In this document: one piece after another, positions 54,429 to 63,674 of the stretch
Layout of the letters: every line of letters starts with the position of its first letter
Position numbering within the stretch: the stretch's first letter is position 1
Source: Bacteroidota bacterium
Lineage (GTDB): Bacteria; Bacteroidota; Bacteroidia; Flavobacteriales_D; Sanyastnellaceae
NCBI GenBank assembly: GCA_027624855.1
Contig: JAQBTQ010000001.1
Span: 1 to 64,000 of the forward strand
DNA: 64,000 nt
Reading direction: 5' to 3'
Translations under genes and position numbers: made by a program
Notes under the pieces: model-generated
The model's input: only the letters and a program-made list of their open reading frames with translations
What the model was told of the DNA's origin: nothing
The model's database searches: none

Positions 54429-55010
54429 TTACTGACCAAAGTAAACCGAGCCTCCAAGATGAATCAGGTAGGCAGCAGTGCGCATCGGGACTCCCGAAGA
54501 ACTCAACCCTCCGATACTATGCGTACTGACCCTTCCAAATGATCCATCGGGCAGGTGTAAAATGTATTCGGTACCGTACTTCATCGGGTGTTCATTCACA
54601 TCCTTTCCCGCATCAAGCAAGAGCAATTGAGGATGGGTTTCCAAAGCATTGCCTTCTTGCGCCCGCTGCTCAACTACAATGTGTCGAATGCTTTTTGAAT
54701 ATTGCTCGGGATCACTCAGGTCATTCACTCCCGAGCGCATGATGATGACATCCGCCTCTGGGGGTAAAATCAAAGCCTCTGATTCCCTCTCCGTCCAGTC
54801 CATCAAGACATATTTCAGTCCCGAATCATCTTGTTGATTCCACGTTGACCCAAAAATGCCCAGCAACGGCAGCACATCTTGCATCGAAATATGCTGATCT
54901 TCATCAAAGTCTGGACTCCAGTTGTGGTTCGCTCCCGTCACGTCTTGGGCAAAAGAACCAATTGAAATGCTCGCCAAGAGCACCACAACGCCAATAAATT
55001 TTTTAAACAT
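54429..55010 (-). CDS. secreted protein of unknown function with an EF-hand/dockerin-like segment
   Basis: A 193-residue exported protein. A signal peptide (MFKKFIGVVVLLASISIG, cleavage after SFAQ) is followed by DFDEDQHISMQDVLPLLGIFG, which resembles a calcium-binding EF-hand or dockerin half repeat often found in Bacteroidota secreted proteins. The remainder has no recognised family; RVSTHSIGGLSSSGVPMR is Ser/Gly-rich. An ATG at 55037 is also open but would put nine residues before the signal peptide. No C-terminal T9SS domain was seen. Confidence 0.65.
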   Translation of the reverse strand: MFKKFIGVVVLLASISIGSFAQDVTGANHNWSPDFDEDQHISMQDVLPLLGIFGSTWNQQDDSGLKYVLMDWTERESEALILPPEADVIIMRSGVNDLSDPEQYSKSIRHIVVEQRAQEGNALETHPQLLLLDAGKDVNEHPMKYGTEYILHLPDGSFGRVSTHSIGGLSSSGVPMRTAAYLIHLGGSVYFGQ

Positions 55011-55129
55011 AGCAATACAGGTTTTCAGCGACAACATACATGTTTTAAGCCGCTAAATTCCTGGTCACTAATGAACTAATGAACGCTCAAGTTTTCATTA
55101 ATCTCGCCAAATCACTGGACAGAATCGAA

Positions 55130-56998
55130 TCAATCGACCTCAAAGACGTGCGCTCCCCAAGGAGCGATTTGAATGGAATCTGCCTTGGCAGTCCATCCAT
55201 TGATGGGATCAGAGAATTGCCTACGACCGGCCAGGACTTCGTCGTACTCTGCAACATCCATGACCAACGCTTCATCTGATTTATTGAGAACCACCATCAC
55301 GGTCTGTTCCTCATTCTCACGGAAGTAAACATAGGCACCCGACTTGGGCACGAAATGGGTCAATTGACCTTGGTGGATGGCCGTTGCAGACTTGCGCCAG
55401 TTGAGCAACTTTCGCACTTCATCTTGAAACGCCTTTTCAATGGGAGACAATCCATCACCTGCAAAGCCGTTCACCTCATCGCCTGCCCAACCTCCAGGGA
55501 AATCACTCCGGATGTTGCCATGGCTGTCATCTCCCGTATTTGACATCAATAGTTCAGTCCCGTAATAAAATTGAGGGATGCCTCTCGTCGTCGCGAAGAA
55601 ATACAAGGCCAACCTCGTTTTGCGAACGTCATCCCCGAGCTGCGTATGCACACGGCTCATGTCGTGATTGTCCGGAAAAATGACGTGGTTAAACGGATGG
55701 GCATACAAGAAATCATTGCCAAGCATTTCATACAACCTGACCCAATCAGAATGCCAAGATTCTTCTTCAGTCAAGCATTGCATGAAAGCGTGATGAAGCG
55801 GAAAATCGAGCAAGCCCGGCAAACAAGACCCATAGCCATCCGAATTGACCTGATCCGCTTGCCAATAAGCCAAGACGGCCGGATTTAAGCTCCACTCCTC
55901 CCCGCAAATATTAAACCAAGGATAGGCGTTCATCACTTCGCAGCTCCAGCGTGCCATGAAGTCTTTGTCAGAATAGGGATAGGTATCCATTCGAATCCCA
56001 CTGATTCCCAAGTATTCAATCCACCAAATGGTGTTTTGAATGAGGTAGTCCGCCAATAAGGGTTGGCGTTGATTCAAATCGGGCATTTCCTTTACGAACC
56101 AACCGTCAGAAAACCCCAATACATCAGATTTGGCTGCATAGGGATCCCGCAAGGTTGTCCTGCGATGCGTCGTTGGTGAAAAGACGCCCTCATGGTTGAT
56201 CCAATCGGCTGTTGGAAGGTCCTTCATCCACCAATGTTCAGAACCACAGTGATTCATGATCATGTCCATGATCACCTTCATCCCCACGGCGCTGGATTCG
56301 TCAACCAATTGCCGGTATGCTTCATTGGTACCAAAACGAGGGTCGACGTGGTAATAATCGGTGGTGGCATACCCATGGTAGGACCACTGTGGTTGATTGT
56401 TTTCCAGTATTGGATTCAGCCAAATCGCCGTAAATCCCATTTCAGAGAGATAATCCAAATGCATCCTGATTCCTTCCAAATCACCACCGTGCCTTCCATG
56501 ATCATCATCGCGATTTAGCTTTTCAATGCACGATTGTTGGTTGTCATTGGATTCATCGCCATTTGAAAACCGATCGGGGGTAATCAAGTAAATGGCGTCA
56601 GAAGCATTGTAACCCTGTTGGTTTTCACGCTGAGCTCGATCGAGCAATTCGAATGGAGTCCTTCCTACCGTTTTTCCGCGGCGGTCCGTCGCATCCCTCC
56701 ACTGAATGGCAACCACCCCGGGCTCAGCATCTCGTTCAATTTTCAAGTAAATGAACGCATAGTTCGGACTGTCTCCATGCACCACCCTTGCAATGGATAC
56801 GCCAGGATAATCCACTACAGGCGCCAATTGTGCGAGGCGATCACCATGGATCATGATTTGCACCGTGTCCATGGGCATATCCAACCACCAAAATGGAGGG
56901 TCTACATGGTCGACGAATGACTGGGCTTGAGCTGATGAAATCAAGAAAGATCCTGCAAGGATAATGACTCCCAACAGCGACCGAAATGCACGCTTCAT
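55130..56998 (-). CDS. secreted alpha-amylase family enzyme (GH13, cyclomaltodextrinase/neopullulanase-like)
   Basis: A 622-residue exported glycoside hydrolase. Signal peptide MKRAFRSLLGVIILAGSF (cleavage near SSAQAQ), an N-terminal beta domain (about 30-120) of the cyclomaltodextrinase type, and a GH13 barrel. The nucleophile aspartate is in GIRMDTYPYSD, the acid/base glutamate in ICGEEWSLN, and the transition-state aspartate in FPDNHDMSRVHTQ; WLNPILENN and DMIMNHCGSEH are other GH13 strands. A C-terminal beta domain follows. It resembles SusA-type enzymes cutting alpha-glucans. The ATG at 56998 begins the signal peptide; 57025 is also open. Confidence 0.9.
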   Translation of the reverse strand: MKRAFRSLLGVIILAGSFLISSAQAQSFVDHVDPPFWWLDMPMDTVQIMIHGDRLAQLAPVVDYPGVSIARVVHGDSPNYAFIYLKIERDAEPGVVAIQWRDATDRRGKTVGRTPFELLDRAQRENQQGYNASDAIYLITPDRFSNGDESNDNQQSCIEKLNRDDDHGRHGGDLEGIRMHLDYLSEMGFTAIWLNPILENNQPQWSYHGYATTDYYHVDPRFGTNEAYRQLVDESSAVGMKVIMDMIMNHCGSEHWWMKDLPTADWINHEGVFSPTTHRRTTLRDPYAAKSDVLGFSDGWFVKEMPDLNQRQPLLADYLIQNTIWWIEYLGISGIRMDTYPYSDKDFMARWSCEVMNAYPWFNICGEEWSLNPAVLAYWQADQVNSDGYGSCLPGLLDFPLHHAFMQCLTEEESWHSDWVRLYEMLGNDFLYAHPFNHVIFPDNHDMSRVHTQLGDDVRKTRLALYFFATTRGIPQFYYGTELLMSNTGDDSHGNIRSDFPGGWAGDEVNGFAGDGLSPIEKAFQDEVRKLLNWRKSATAIHQGQLTHFVPKSGAYVYFRENEEQTVMVVLNKSDEALVMDVAEYDEVLAGRRQFSDPINGWTAKADSIQIAPWGAHVFEVD

Positions 56999-57031
56999 GT
57001 TCATGAGCGCAAAGAAAGCACTCAATTCAGT

Positions 57032-58459
57032 TTACAACCAACGCAGGAGTCGATCAACCAGTTTTGTTTTCCATGGGGTGTACGGGGGCATCAGTAAGGC
57101 TCCAGCACCATCAAAATGCTGTTCATACACTCCTCGGTAGTGCGTAAACTCCCTGAATCCATGTTCACCATGACCAGATCCAATTCCACTATTTCCCAAT
57201 CCACCAAAAGGCAAATGGTTGCTTGATACATGGATGACGCAGTTGTTGATGCTCGCTCCACCTGATTGCACACGACCCAATACTTCTCGAATAAACTTCT
57301 TTCGCTTGCTGTAGATGTACAAAGCAAGTGGTGTAGGACGATCATTGATAAACGAAACCACTTCGTCGAGCGATTGGTAAGTCACTACGGGCAATACAGG
57401 TCCAAAAATTTCCTCCTCCAAGATCGACGCATTTGAATCGATATCGCTCAAAATGGTCGGCTCCACCCAACAATGGTCTGTATTTACCGAACCGCCGTGA
57501 AGCAATGTTGCGCCCCTGTTTACCGCATCATCGACCAAATTGCCAATTCGTTCCGCGTGGTGAGGGGCAGCGATGCGCTGAAAATCTTTATTTTCCTGCA
57601 AGGCCCCTGGGTACAGCTCGATCATGGCATTTTTCAATGTTTCTAGAAATTCCTCTTTGCGGTGCACCGGTATGAATACATAATCTGGAGCCACGCAGAT
57701 TTGGCCGGCATTGGACAACTTGGCCCATGCGATCTTTTTGGCTGTCGACTTCAACGATTTCAAATCATCAACAATGACCGGAGACTTCCCGCCCAACTCG
57801 AGCGTAACACTGCAAGGGTGCTTCGCTGCAGCGCGCATCACAATCTTGCCTACTGCCGGTGAACCCGTGAAGTAAATGTGATTAAACGGCAACTCCAACA
57901 ATTGAGTAGCCGTCTCCACTCCCCCTTGAATCAAAGCAACCTCGCTCGGATCAAAAACCTCCGAAACGATTTCAGCAACGACCTGGGCGGTATTTGCGGT
58001 CACCTCCGATGGCTTGAGCATCACCGTGCATCCAGCAGCAATTGCTGCCACCAATGGTCGAAACATGAGTTGCATCGGATAATTCCAAGGAGCGATTATC
58101 AAAGCGACTCCTTTTGCTTCAGAACGAACCCAGGAAGACGATCCCACAAGTGCTAACCCACCGGGCACCCGCTTGGGCTTCATCCATTCACGCAATCCTT
58201 TTTTAACCGCTTTAATTTCACTCTTGATGACGAATATTTCTGTCAAATCCACTTCCTCAGGTGGTTTGCGAAAATCCAGCCACATGGCCTCTTTCAAGTC
58301 ATCCCTCCGCTTCCAGATTTCCTTGTAGAGCGCATCCAATCTTTTCATCCGGGCCTTCGCCGATAAATTTCGCTGCTCGGGAGCACGATTTTTCAAAGCC
58401 TCAAACGCCTTGAAAATAATCTCCTGATTCGGGGCAATGGGTAAGACTCGCTGGGTCAT
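57032..58459 (-). CDS. aldehyde dehydrogenase
   Basis: A 475-residue NAD(P)-dependent ALDH, class 3-like. The catalytic cysteine is in NAGQICVAPDY, the glutamate in TLELGGKSPVI, and cofactor motifs are IAPWNYPMQLM and YFTGSPAVGKI. The C-terminal segment NNCVIHVSSNHLPFGGLGNSGIG is family-typical. Short C-terminal tail (LVDRLLRWL) resembles membrane-associating ALDH3 enzymes acting on long-chain aldehydes; that role is inference. The ATG at 58459 is preferred over a TTG six bases upstream. Divergent from the sugar dehydrogenase unit. Confidence 0.9.
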   Translation of the reverse strand: MTQRVLPIAPNQEIIFKAFEALKNRAPEQRNLSAKARMKRLDALYKEIWKRRDDLKEAMWLDFRKPPEEVDLTEIFVIKSEIKAVKKGLREWMKPKRVPGGLALVGSSSWVRSEAKGVALIIAPWNYPMQLMFRPLVAAIAAGCTVMLKPSEVTANTAQVVAEIVSEVFDPSEVALIQGGVETATQLLELPFNHIYFTGSPAVGKIVMRAAAKHPCSVTLELGGKSPVIVDDLKSLKSTAKKIAWAKLSNAGQICVAPDYVFIPVHRKEEFLETLKNAMIELYPGALQENKDFQRIAAPHHAERIGNLVDDAVNRGATLLHGGSVNTDHCWVEPTILSDIDSNASILEEEIFGPVLPVVTYQSLDEVVSFINDRPTPLALYIYSKRKKFIREVLGRVQSGGASINNCVIHVSSNHLPFGGLGNSGIGSGHGEHGFREFTHYRGVYEQHFDGAGALLMPPYTPWKTKLVDRLLRWL

Positions 58460-58530
58460 GAACAATGGGTTTGTAGCAATCTAACAATATCGCCTTCGAA
58501 ATTCCTCTTGTAGTTTCAGAAATTTGCCAT

Positions 58531-58641
58531 ATGCAGGACTTTTGGGACATCCGATATCAGGAAGAAGGCCCCTATCATCAAGGCACCGCTCATATCGTTC
58601 AATTTGTGGGAATCAAACCACCTGAAGCCATACAAAAATGA
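58531..58641 (+). CDS. 36-residue small ORF coupled to the sugar dehydrogenase gene
   Basis: ATG at 58531 to TGA at 58639-58641, overlapping the next start by 4 bases (ATGA). The peptide MQDFWDIRYQEEGPYHQGT and onward recalls the first residues of small class I methyltransferases (FWDxRY) but ends after 36 residues. It may be a leader peptide coupling translation, a remnant, or a real small protein. No other evidence of expression is visible. Confidence 0.4.
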   Translation: MQDFWDIRYQEEGPYHQGTAHIVQFVGIKPPEAIQK

Positions 58642-60056
58642 GAAAGCCAATCGTTCTGCTCATCCCGGTTGCTATTGTTGCGGCGTCGACCTTGTATCCT
58701 GCGGGAGAAAAAGGAACGACAAGCTCCTCGCAATCGAATCCACCGGAAGCCTACACCGCTTATTGCAGCAGTTGCCATGGAGCGGACGGGCAGGATTTTG
58801 TTGGGCGCGACTGGAAATTGGGAAGTGATCCAGAATCCATCAATCGAGCCATCACCGATGGCTTCGAACTCCTCGGCATGCCTGCTTTCGATGGCGTTTT
58901 GACGGAGGAAGAAATTCATTCAATCCAAGATTACCTCGGTGAACGCGCTTCGTCAGAGGGTGATTTCCGACCATCGCCGCCACAAACCCTTCAGGCTAGC
59001 GACTTGACGATTGGAGTCCACGAAATCATCAATGGCCTCGAGACGCCCTGGGGAATGGACTTCATCAATGATTCGACTTTGTTAATTACGGAGCGAGAGG
59101 GACGACTTTGGAAATTCGAATCGGGCGTATTGTCGGATATTGCAGGCCTACCATCAGATATTCACGTCAAAGGCCAAGGCGGATTGTTGGATGTGATGCA
59201 TTGGTCTGACCCGAATGATGGGAGCCAATGGATTTATTTGACCTACAGCAAAAACCACCCGGATGACGACGACCTGTCGGCGACGGCGTTGGTTCGGGCA
59301 CCATGGGATGCAACCGCATCAACGATTACCAATTGGGAAGAACTTTTTGTTGCAGAGCCCTACGAATCAACCCACCGGCATTACGGCAGCCGAGTCGCCA
59401 TTGGCGGTGATGGAAAAATGTACTTGACATGTGGCGAAAGGGGAATGCGAGATGTCCATCCTCAAACACTGGAGACTGCACCCGGAAAAGTTCACCGATT
59501 CAATCCCGATGGAACCATTCCAGCCGACAATCCATTTGTCAATACACCTGGCGCAGTTCCCTCCATCTGGTCATGGGGCCACCGCAATCCGCAAGGCATG
59601 ATCATTCATCCAATCAGTGGAGCAGTTTGGACGCACGAACATGGACCCAAAGGCGGCGATGAAATCAATATCAGTCGACGCGGTAAAAACTACGGCTGGC
59701 CTAAAATCACTTTCGGCCGCAATTACATCGGAACAATCATTACTCGGGATACTGCAATGACTGGGCTGGAGCAGCCTTTGCATTATTGGCTACCGTCCAT
59801 TGGACCTTGTGGTATGCAAATGATTCACGGTGGAGCATGGCCAGAAACTTGGCAAGGGAATTTATTGGTGGGGTCATTGAGTTTTGAATACCTCGAAAGG
59901 CTTCAAATCTCGAACGAAACCGTCGTCTCTCGGGAGCGACTGTTGGATGGAATTGGTCGGGTCAGGGACATCGCACAAAATGAGAGCGGAGAGATTTTCG
60001 TCGCCGTAGAGGGCGCCGGGACAATTCTCCACTTGGAGCCAATTTTGGAAGAATGA
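58638..60056 (+). CDS. cytochrome c-PQQ-dependent sugar dehydrogenase fusion
   Basis: A 472-residue exported enzyme. N-terminal membrane or signal segment (MRKPIVLLIPVAIVAAS), a small cytochrome c domain with heme motif CSSCHG (C44, C47, H48 in approximate numbering) and a methionine axial ligand probably in LLGMPAF, then a six-bladed propeller of the soluble aldose (PQQ) dehydrogenase family: PWGMDFINDS, EREGRLWKF, GQGGLLDV, GSRVAIGGDGKMYLTCGERG, WSWGHRNPQGM, EHGPKGGDEIN and GRNYIGTII. The fusion suggests electrons pass directly from PQQ to heme. PQQ synthesis genes are not in the window. Substrate unproven. Confidence 0.88.
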   Translation: MRKPIVLLIPVAIVAASTLYPAGEKGTTSSSQSNPPEAYTAYCSSCHGADGQDFVGRDWKLGSDPESINRAITDGFELLGMPAFDGVLTEEEIHSIQDYLGERASSEGDFRPSPPQTLQASDLTIGVHEIINGLETPWGMDFINDSTLLITEREGRLWKFESGVLSDIAGLPSDIHVKGQGGLLDVMHWSDPNDGSQWIYLTYSKNHPDDDDLSATALVRAPWDATASTITNWEELFVAEPYESTHRHYGSRVAIGGDGKMYLTCGERGMRDVHPQTLETAPGKVHRFNPDGTIPADNPFVNTPGAVPSIWSWGHRNPQGMIIHPISGAVWTHEHGPKGGDEINISRRGKNYGWPKITFGRNYIGTIITRDTAMTGLEQPLHYWLPSIGPCGMQMIHGGAWPETWQGNLLVGSLSFEYLERLQISNETVVSRERLLDGIGRVRDIAQNESGEIFVAVEGAGTILHLEPILEE

Positions 60057-61021
60057 GAAGTGCGCTGCACATATTGACCATTCTCATTGTGACGTCTGCA
60101 GCGTTGCCGCAGACAGGCGTTGCACAACTCACGCCAGCTGAAGAGAAGGCGTTGAGAAACTCCGCTGCACCCCCTGTGGATACGGTACTGAAGAGTCGAA
60201 CAGGGCAATTCAACGTCCATTTCAGCCAAGTGCAATTGAGCAATTGGGCGGCTGGCGGTCAAAGCAATGTCTCCCTCTTGACCAAATTTGACCAAAACTG
60301 GAATTACGACCAAGGACATTTTGGATGGGACTCAGAATTGCACCTTGCCTTTGGCCTGTTGCATCGCCCTGAAGACAAGGTAGTAATCAAAACAGATGAT
60401 CGCATTGAATGGTCTACAAAATTGGGTTATCGCGCAACCAAAACTGGTTTTCTGACTTTTATGGCCCATTTCAGATCGCAATTTGCTCCGGGGTATGCTT
60501 TAGAGAATGGAATCCCAGTTAAGGATTTGCTCAATTCCAATTTCATGGCTCCTGGTTACGGAGTGGTCGCGGCAGGAATGGATTACAAAGGATCTGGAGA
60601 GCAACTCACGCTTTTTGTCGCTCCCATCACCTTCAAGTCAACTTGGGTACTAGACGATTCCTTGTCTTCAGTAGGTGCTTTTGGTGTCACACCTGGCGAA
60701 CGCTCACGCTATGAAATGGGCGGTTATCTCAAAATGAATTTGAAAAAAGACTTTACCGAAGACATCAGCTACGCTGTAAGGCTGGATTTGTTTTCCAACT
60801 TCTTAAACAATCCGCAAAACATCGATGTCTACACTGACCATGTGCTGATGCTCAGGGTAAACCCCTGGCTCACCACTTCCATTGCAGCGACCTTGATTTA
60901 TGATGACGACATCATTTTGACCAAAAATCCAGAAGTCATCGACGGGGTGATCATCCCAAACATTGGACCTGGATTGCAATTGAAACAGGTCCTTTCCGTC
61001 GGTATTTCAATCAAAGTGTAA
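60053..61021 (+). CDS. DUF3078 family outer-membrane-type protein
   Basis: A 322-residue protein with signal peptide (MRSALHILTILIVTSAAL, cleavage near GVAQ). The DUF3078 hallmark is VQLSNWAAGGQSNVS, followed by amphipathic beta strands typical of an outer-membrane barrel (FGWDSELHLAFGLLHR, KLGYRATKTGFLTFM). The C-terminus VGISIKV has a suitable beta ending. Function unknown. Start overlaps the sugar dehydrogenase stop (ATGA), placing it in the same unit, so a link to that substrate's uptake or to its envelope location is possible but unproven. Confidence 0.85.
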   Translation: MRSALHILTILIVTSAALPQTGVAQLTPAEEKALRNSAAPPVDTVLKSRTGQFNVHFSQVQLSNWAAGGQSNVSLLTKFDQNWNYDQGHFGWDSELHLAFGLLHRPEDKVVIKTDDRIEWSTKLGYRATKTGFLTFMAHFRSQFAPGYALENGIPVKDLLNSNFMAPGYGVVAAGMDYKGSGEQLTLFVAPITFKSTWVLDDSLSSVGAFGVTPGERSRYEMGGYLKMNLKKDFTEDISYAVRLDLFSNFLNNPQNIDVYTDHVLMLRVNPWLTTSIAATLIYDDDIILTKNPEVIDGVIIPNIGPGLQLKQVLSVGISIKV

Positions 61022-61023
61022 CT

Positions 61024-61031
61024 TAATTTTG
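61024..61031 (+). promoter_or_regulatory. possible fabD -7 element
   Basis: TAATTTTG matches TAnnTTTG in the 60-base gap before fabD. No clear TTG lies at the -33 position, so it is a weak call. Confidence 0.3.
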
Positions 61032-61081
61032 CCCCCGACTAGGCAACGAATTCGGTAGCAATTGACCCAAAGATTAATAAG

Positions 61082-61966
61082 ATGAAAGCGTACGTTTTTC
61101 CTGGGCAGGGAGCCCAATTTCCTGGAATGGCAAAAGATTTATTTGACCATTCTGATTCAATCAAAAAACGATTTGCTGAGGCGAACGAACTGTTGGGATT
61201 CAACATTGCCGAAATCATGTTCAACGGGACTGAGGAGGACCTGCGTCAAACTTCCGTCACTCAACCAGCTATATTCTTGCATTCTGTGTTATTGGCCGAA
61301 GCGCTGGGCTCGCGATTTAATCCCGACGTTGTGGCGGGGCACAGCCTGGGAGAATTCTCTGCATTGGTCGCAGCAGGATCTTTGCCGTTTGCCGATGGAT
61401 TGAGGTTGGTTTCTGAGCGGGCTCAGGCTATGCAACTTGCGTGCGACGAGCAGCCGAGCACCATGGCAGCGGTGCTTGGCCTAGAAGACGAAGTGGTCGA
61501 AACCATTTGTCAAACCACCCCTGGTATCGTCGTCGCAGCCAACTACAATTGTCCTGGACAATTGGTCATTTCAGGAGAAGTACCGGCCATCGAAGCCGCC
61601 TGCAATGCATTAACCGAAGCGGGAGCGCGGAGAGCACTGGTTCTTCCTGTTGGTGGGGCGTTTCATTCACCATTGATGGAATCGGCAAGGGAACGGCTGG
61701 CCACGGCCATTGATGAAGCTCCAATTCAAGCCCCTCGCTGTCCAGTAGTTCAAAATGTGAATGCCCAACCTGAAACCGACCCTGCTCGGATACGTGAAAA
61801 CTTGGTTGCACAACTCACCGCTCCGGTGCGTTGGACCCAAAGCATGCACCGCATGATTGAGATGGGCGCCACTGAAGTAATTGAAGTTGGCCCAGGCAAA
61901 GTGCTACAAGGGCTATTTAAAAAGGTCGACCGGGCCTTCCCTGTTTCAGGCGCCGAGATTGATTAA
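61082..61966 (+). CDS. fabD: malonyl-CoA:ACP transacylase
   Basis: A 294-residue FabD that loads malonyl onto acyl carrier protein. Nucleophile S88 in GHSLGEFSALVAAG, catalytic H in GGAFHSPLM, N-terminal FPGQGAQFPGM and VGPGKVLQG near the C-terminus. Length and motifs normal. Terminated by a strong hairpin. Confidence 0.95.
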   Translation: MKAYVFPGQGAQFPGMAKDLFDHSDSIKKRFAEANELLGFNIAEIMFNGTEEDLRQTSVTQPAIFLHSVLLAEALGSRFNPDVVAGHSLGEFSALVAAGSLPFADGLRLVSERAQAMQLACDEQPSTMAAVLGLEDEVVETICQTTPGIVVAANYNCPGQLVISGEVPAIEAACNALTEAGARRALVLPVGGAFHSPLMESARERLATAIDEAPIQAPRCPVVQNVNAQPETDPARIRENLVAQLTAPVRWTQSMHRMIEMGATEVIEVGPGKVLQGLFKKVDRAFPVSGAEID

Positions 61967-62002
61967 TTGAAAAGAATCCTTTAATCAAAAAAGGGGGAAA
62001 TC

Positions 62003-62031
62003 AAAAAGCGGGTCCGATGAACCCGCTTTTT
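62003..62031 (+). terminator. rho-independent terminator after fabD (bidirectional)
   Basis: AAAAAGCGGGT (62003-62013), a 7-base loop and ACCCGCTTTTT (62021-62031). It can also end the minus-strand coiled-coil gene, whose stop is at 62068. Confidence 0.85.
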
Positions 62032-62067
62032 CATTGGATGGACTTGCCCATCAACTTTTTATCAAAA

Positions 62068-62277
62068 TTATTGAGCAACGTCTGCTGCGTAAGCATGCAA
62101 TGTCTGTAATTCATTTTCTGCTACGAGCAGTGCTGTTTTCAAACTTCCGTTTTCCGCCCGCAATTCATCACATCGACGTTGTGCCAACGCCAACTCCTTT
62201 TTCAAACGCATGAATTCCTTGAGGGTTTGAACTCGCTCTTGACGAGCCGTCTCCAATTGAAGCATGAGGTCTTGCAT
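62068..62277 (-). CDS. small coiled-coil protein
   Basis: A 69-residue, almost wholly helical protein with heptad-like leucines (LMLQLETARQERVQTL, LKKELALAQRRCDEL, LKTALLVAENELQTL). It resembles in size and pattern the small coiled-coil proteins near zapA in Bacteroidota division loci, but zapA is not adjacent here. The ATG at 62277 is used; a GTG at 62328 adds 17 non-coiled residues. No motif beyond the coiled coil. Confidence 0.6.
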   Translation of the reverse strand: MQDLMLQLETARQERVQTLKEFMRLKKELALAQRRCDELRAENGSLKTALLVAENELQTLHAYAADVAQ

Positions 62278-62376
62278 TCCACAAATAACGTTCTGTTTTT
62301 GACCTCCTACAATCCATAGTCGAAGCACTTATTCACCTTTTCTCGTTCATTTCAACAATGAACCCTTCACTATAGA

Positions 62377-63630
62377 TCAAGACTGCTTTTGCTGTCGTAG
62401 GGCATCAGCTCGAGGATCAGGAATGCGCCTTTTTAAAACAATCAGAACCAAAAAACCGATCAGACCCAACATACCCGCAGTGGCATACAACATCGAAATA
62501 GCAGCAACATCACCTTGAAACCAATAACCCGAAAAAACTGCACCAAAACCAATTCCCAATTCCAATGACATCAACATGGTACCCATGGCCAGGGCTACTT
62601 TTCCTGGCTGGGCCAAATCTGCTGTCCATGCCATGATGGTGGGCATATTGATGCCGATGGACATGCCATAAACAATTCCTGCAAGTGCTGCTGTCAATTT
62701 CGAGTCTGCCCAAGAAAGTCCAAACATTCCAATAGCCAGCATCAATCCGCCGGCCATTAACAAGGGAACCCTTCCATGCCGATCCGAGGCACGGCCAGCG
62801 AGAAGCCTCATGGAGATCGATGCAAAGACAATGATGGTGTTGAATGTCCCTTTGTAGACATATCCCAGCGAGCCAACAAAATCGGGTGATATGGTCAAAA
62901 ACGTTCCGAATGCAAAAGCTACCGGCAGCAACCCCAATGCCGCAGGCCAAGATGTCCAATCCAACACGGGTCCGCGAAATACATTCAAATCACCCCAGCG
63001 GACGCTCCTTCCTCCCTTCAGCGTTTCCGGCAATTTCAACGTCATCAACAAAGCAATCAATCCCAATGCCGACGAAGCCATGAACATCGCGTCATATCCG
63101 TACTCCACCGTTAACCAACTTCCTATTGCAGGACCTCCCGCCATTCCAGCATTTCCCGCCACACCGAGGTAGCCAAGGGCCTCGCCTCGCCGTTTCAATG
63201 GCGTAATGTCCGTGATGTAAGCCGTGGTCCCGGTTGGACGAAAACCTGTACTTAATCCGTGAAAAAGTCGAAGGGCCAAGAAAAACCATACGGCCACAGG
63301 CACCCCACTCCAAACGGCATCCCCTTTCATTGCTCCTACACCGATATAACAAATTCCAGCAATCGTCGTCACCCATGTTCCGAATAACATGACAGGCCGA
63401 CGACCCGCCAAATCGGCAATGCGTCCGCTGAGGAATCGCGAAAAGAAGGCTCCTACCGTGAACAGCCCAACAATCCAGCCGATCAAATCTGGGCGGCCGA
63501 GTTCTTCAAGGAAATCTGGTAATTCCGGGAGAACCATGCCAAAACTCGCCATGAATAACACGGTGCTTCCACACAAAATCCAAAACCGGGGCGAGAACAT
63601 TTTTTCGTTCTCTTCTGCTGTTCCTTCCAT
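62377..63630 (-). CDS. MFS transporter
   Basis: A 417-residue major facilitator with about 12 hydrophobic helices. The conserved loop after helix 2 reads GRIADLAGRRPVMLFG (motif A) and its pseudo-repeat after helix 8 is GRASDRHGRVPLLMAGG. It resembles proton-driven efflux carriers, but the substrate is not evident. Preceded by a divergent promoter region with the last gene of the window. Cytoplasmic C-terminal tail is short and basic. Confidence 0.88.
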   Translation of the reverse strand: MEGTAEENEKMFSPRFWILCGSTVLFMASFGMVLPELPDFLEELGRPDLIGWIVGLFTVGAFFSRFLSGRIADLAGRRPVMLFGTWVTTIAGICYIGVGAMKGDAVWSGVPVAVWFFLALRLFHGLSTGFRPTGTTAYITDITPLKRRGEALGYLGVAGNAGMAGGPAIGSWLTVEYGYDAMFMASSALGLIALLMTLKLPETLKGGRSVRWGDLNVFRGPVLDWTSWPAALGLLPVAFAFGTFLTISPDFVGSLGYVYKGTFNTIIVFASISMRLLAGRASDRHGRVPLLMAGGLMLAIGMFGLSWADSKLTAALAGIVYGMSIGINMPTIMAWTADLAQPGKVALAMGTMLMSLELGIGFGAVFSGYWFQGDVAAISMLYATAGMLGLIGFLVLIVLKRRIPDPRADALRQQKQS

Positions 63631-63640
63631 GAATTGGTTG

Positions 63641-63674
63641 CAAAGGTACCTCCCCTTATCTTGGACACATGCAA
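63641..63674 (-). promoter_or_regulatory. promoter of the MFS gene, overlapping a divergent start
   Basis: Minus-strand TACCTTTG (63648-63641) ends 10 bases before the MFS ATG; a TTG at 63674-63672 lies 23 bases upstream. On the plus strand TATCTTGG (63657-63664, one mismatch) with TTG at 63634-63636 could serve the last gene. Only 38 bases separate the two start codons. Confidence 0.45.

Noticed and set aside
62068-62277. Calling the small coiled-coil gene zapB or a division gene
   Set aside because: Only the coiled-coil pattern is visible and zapA is not adjacent.
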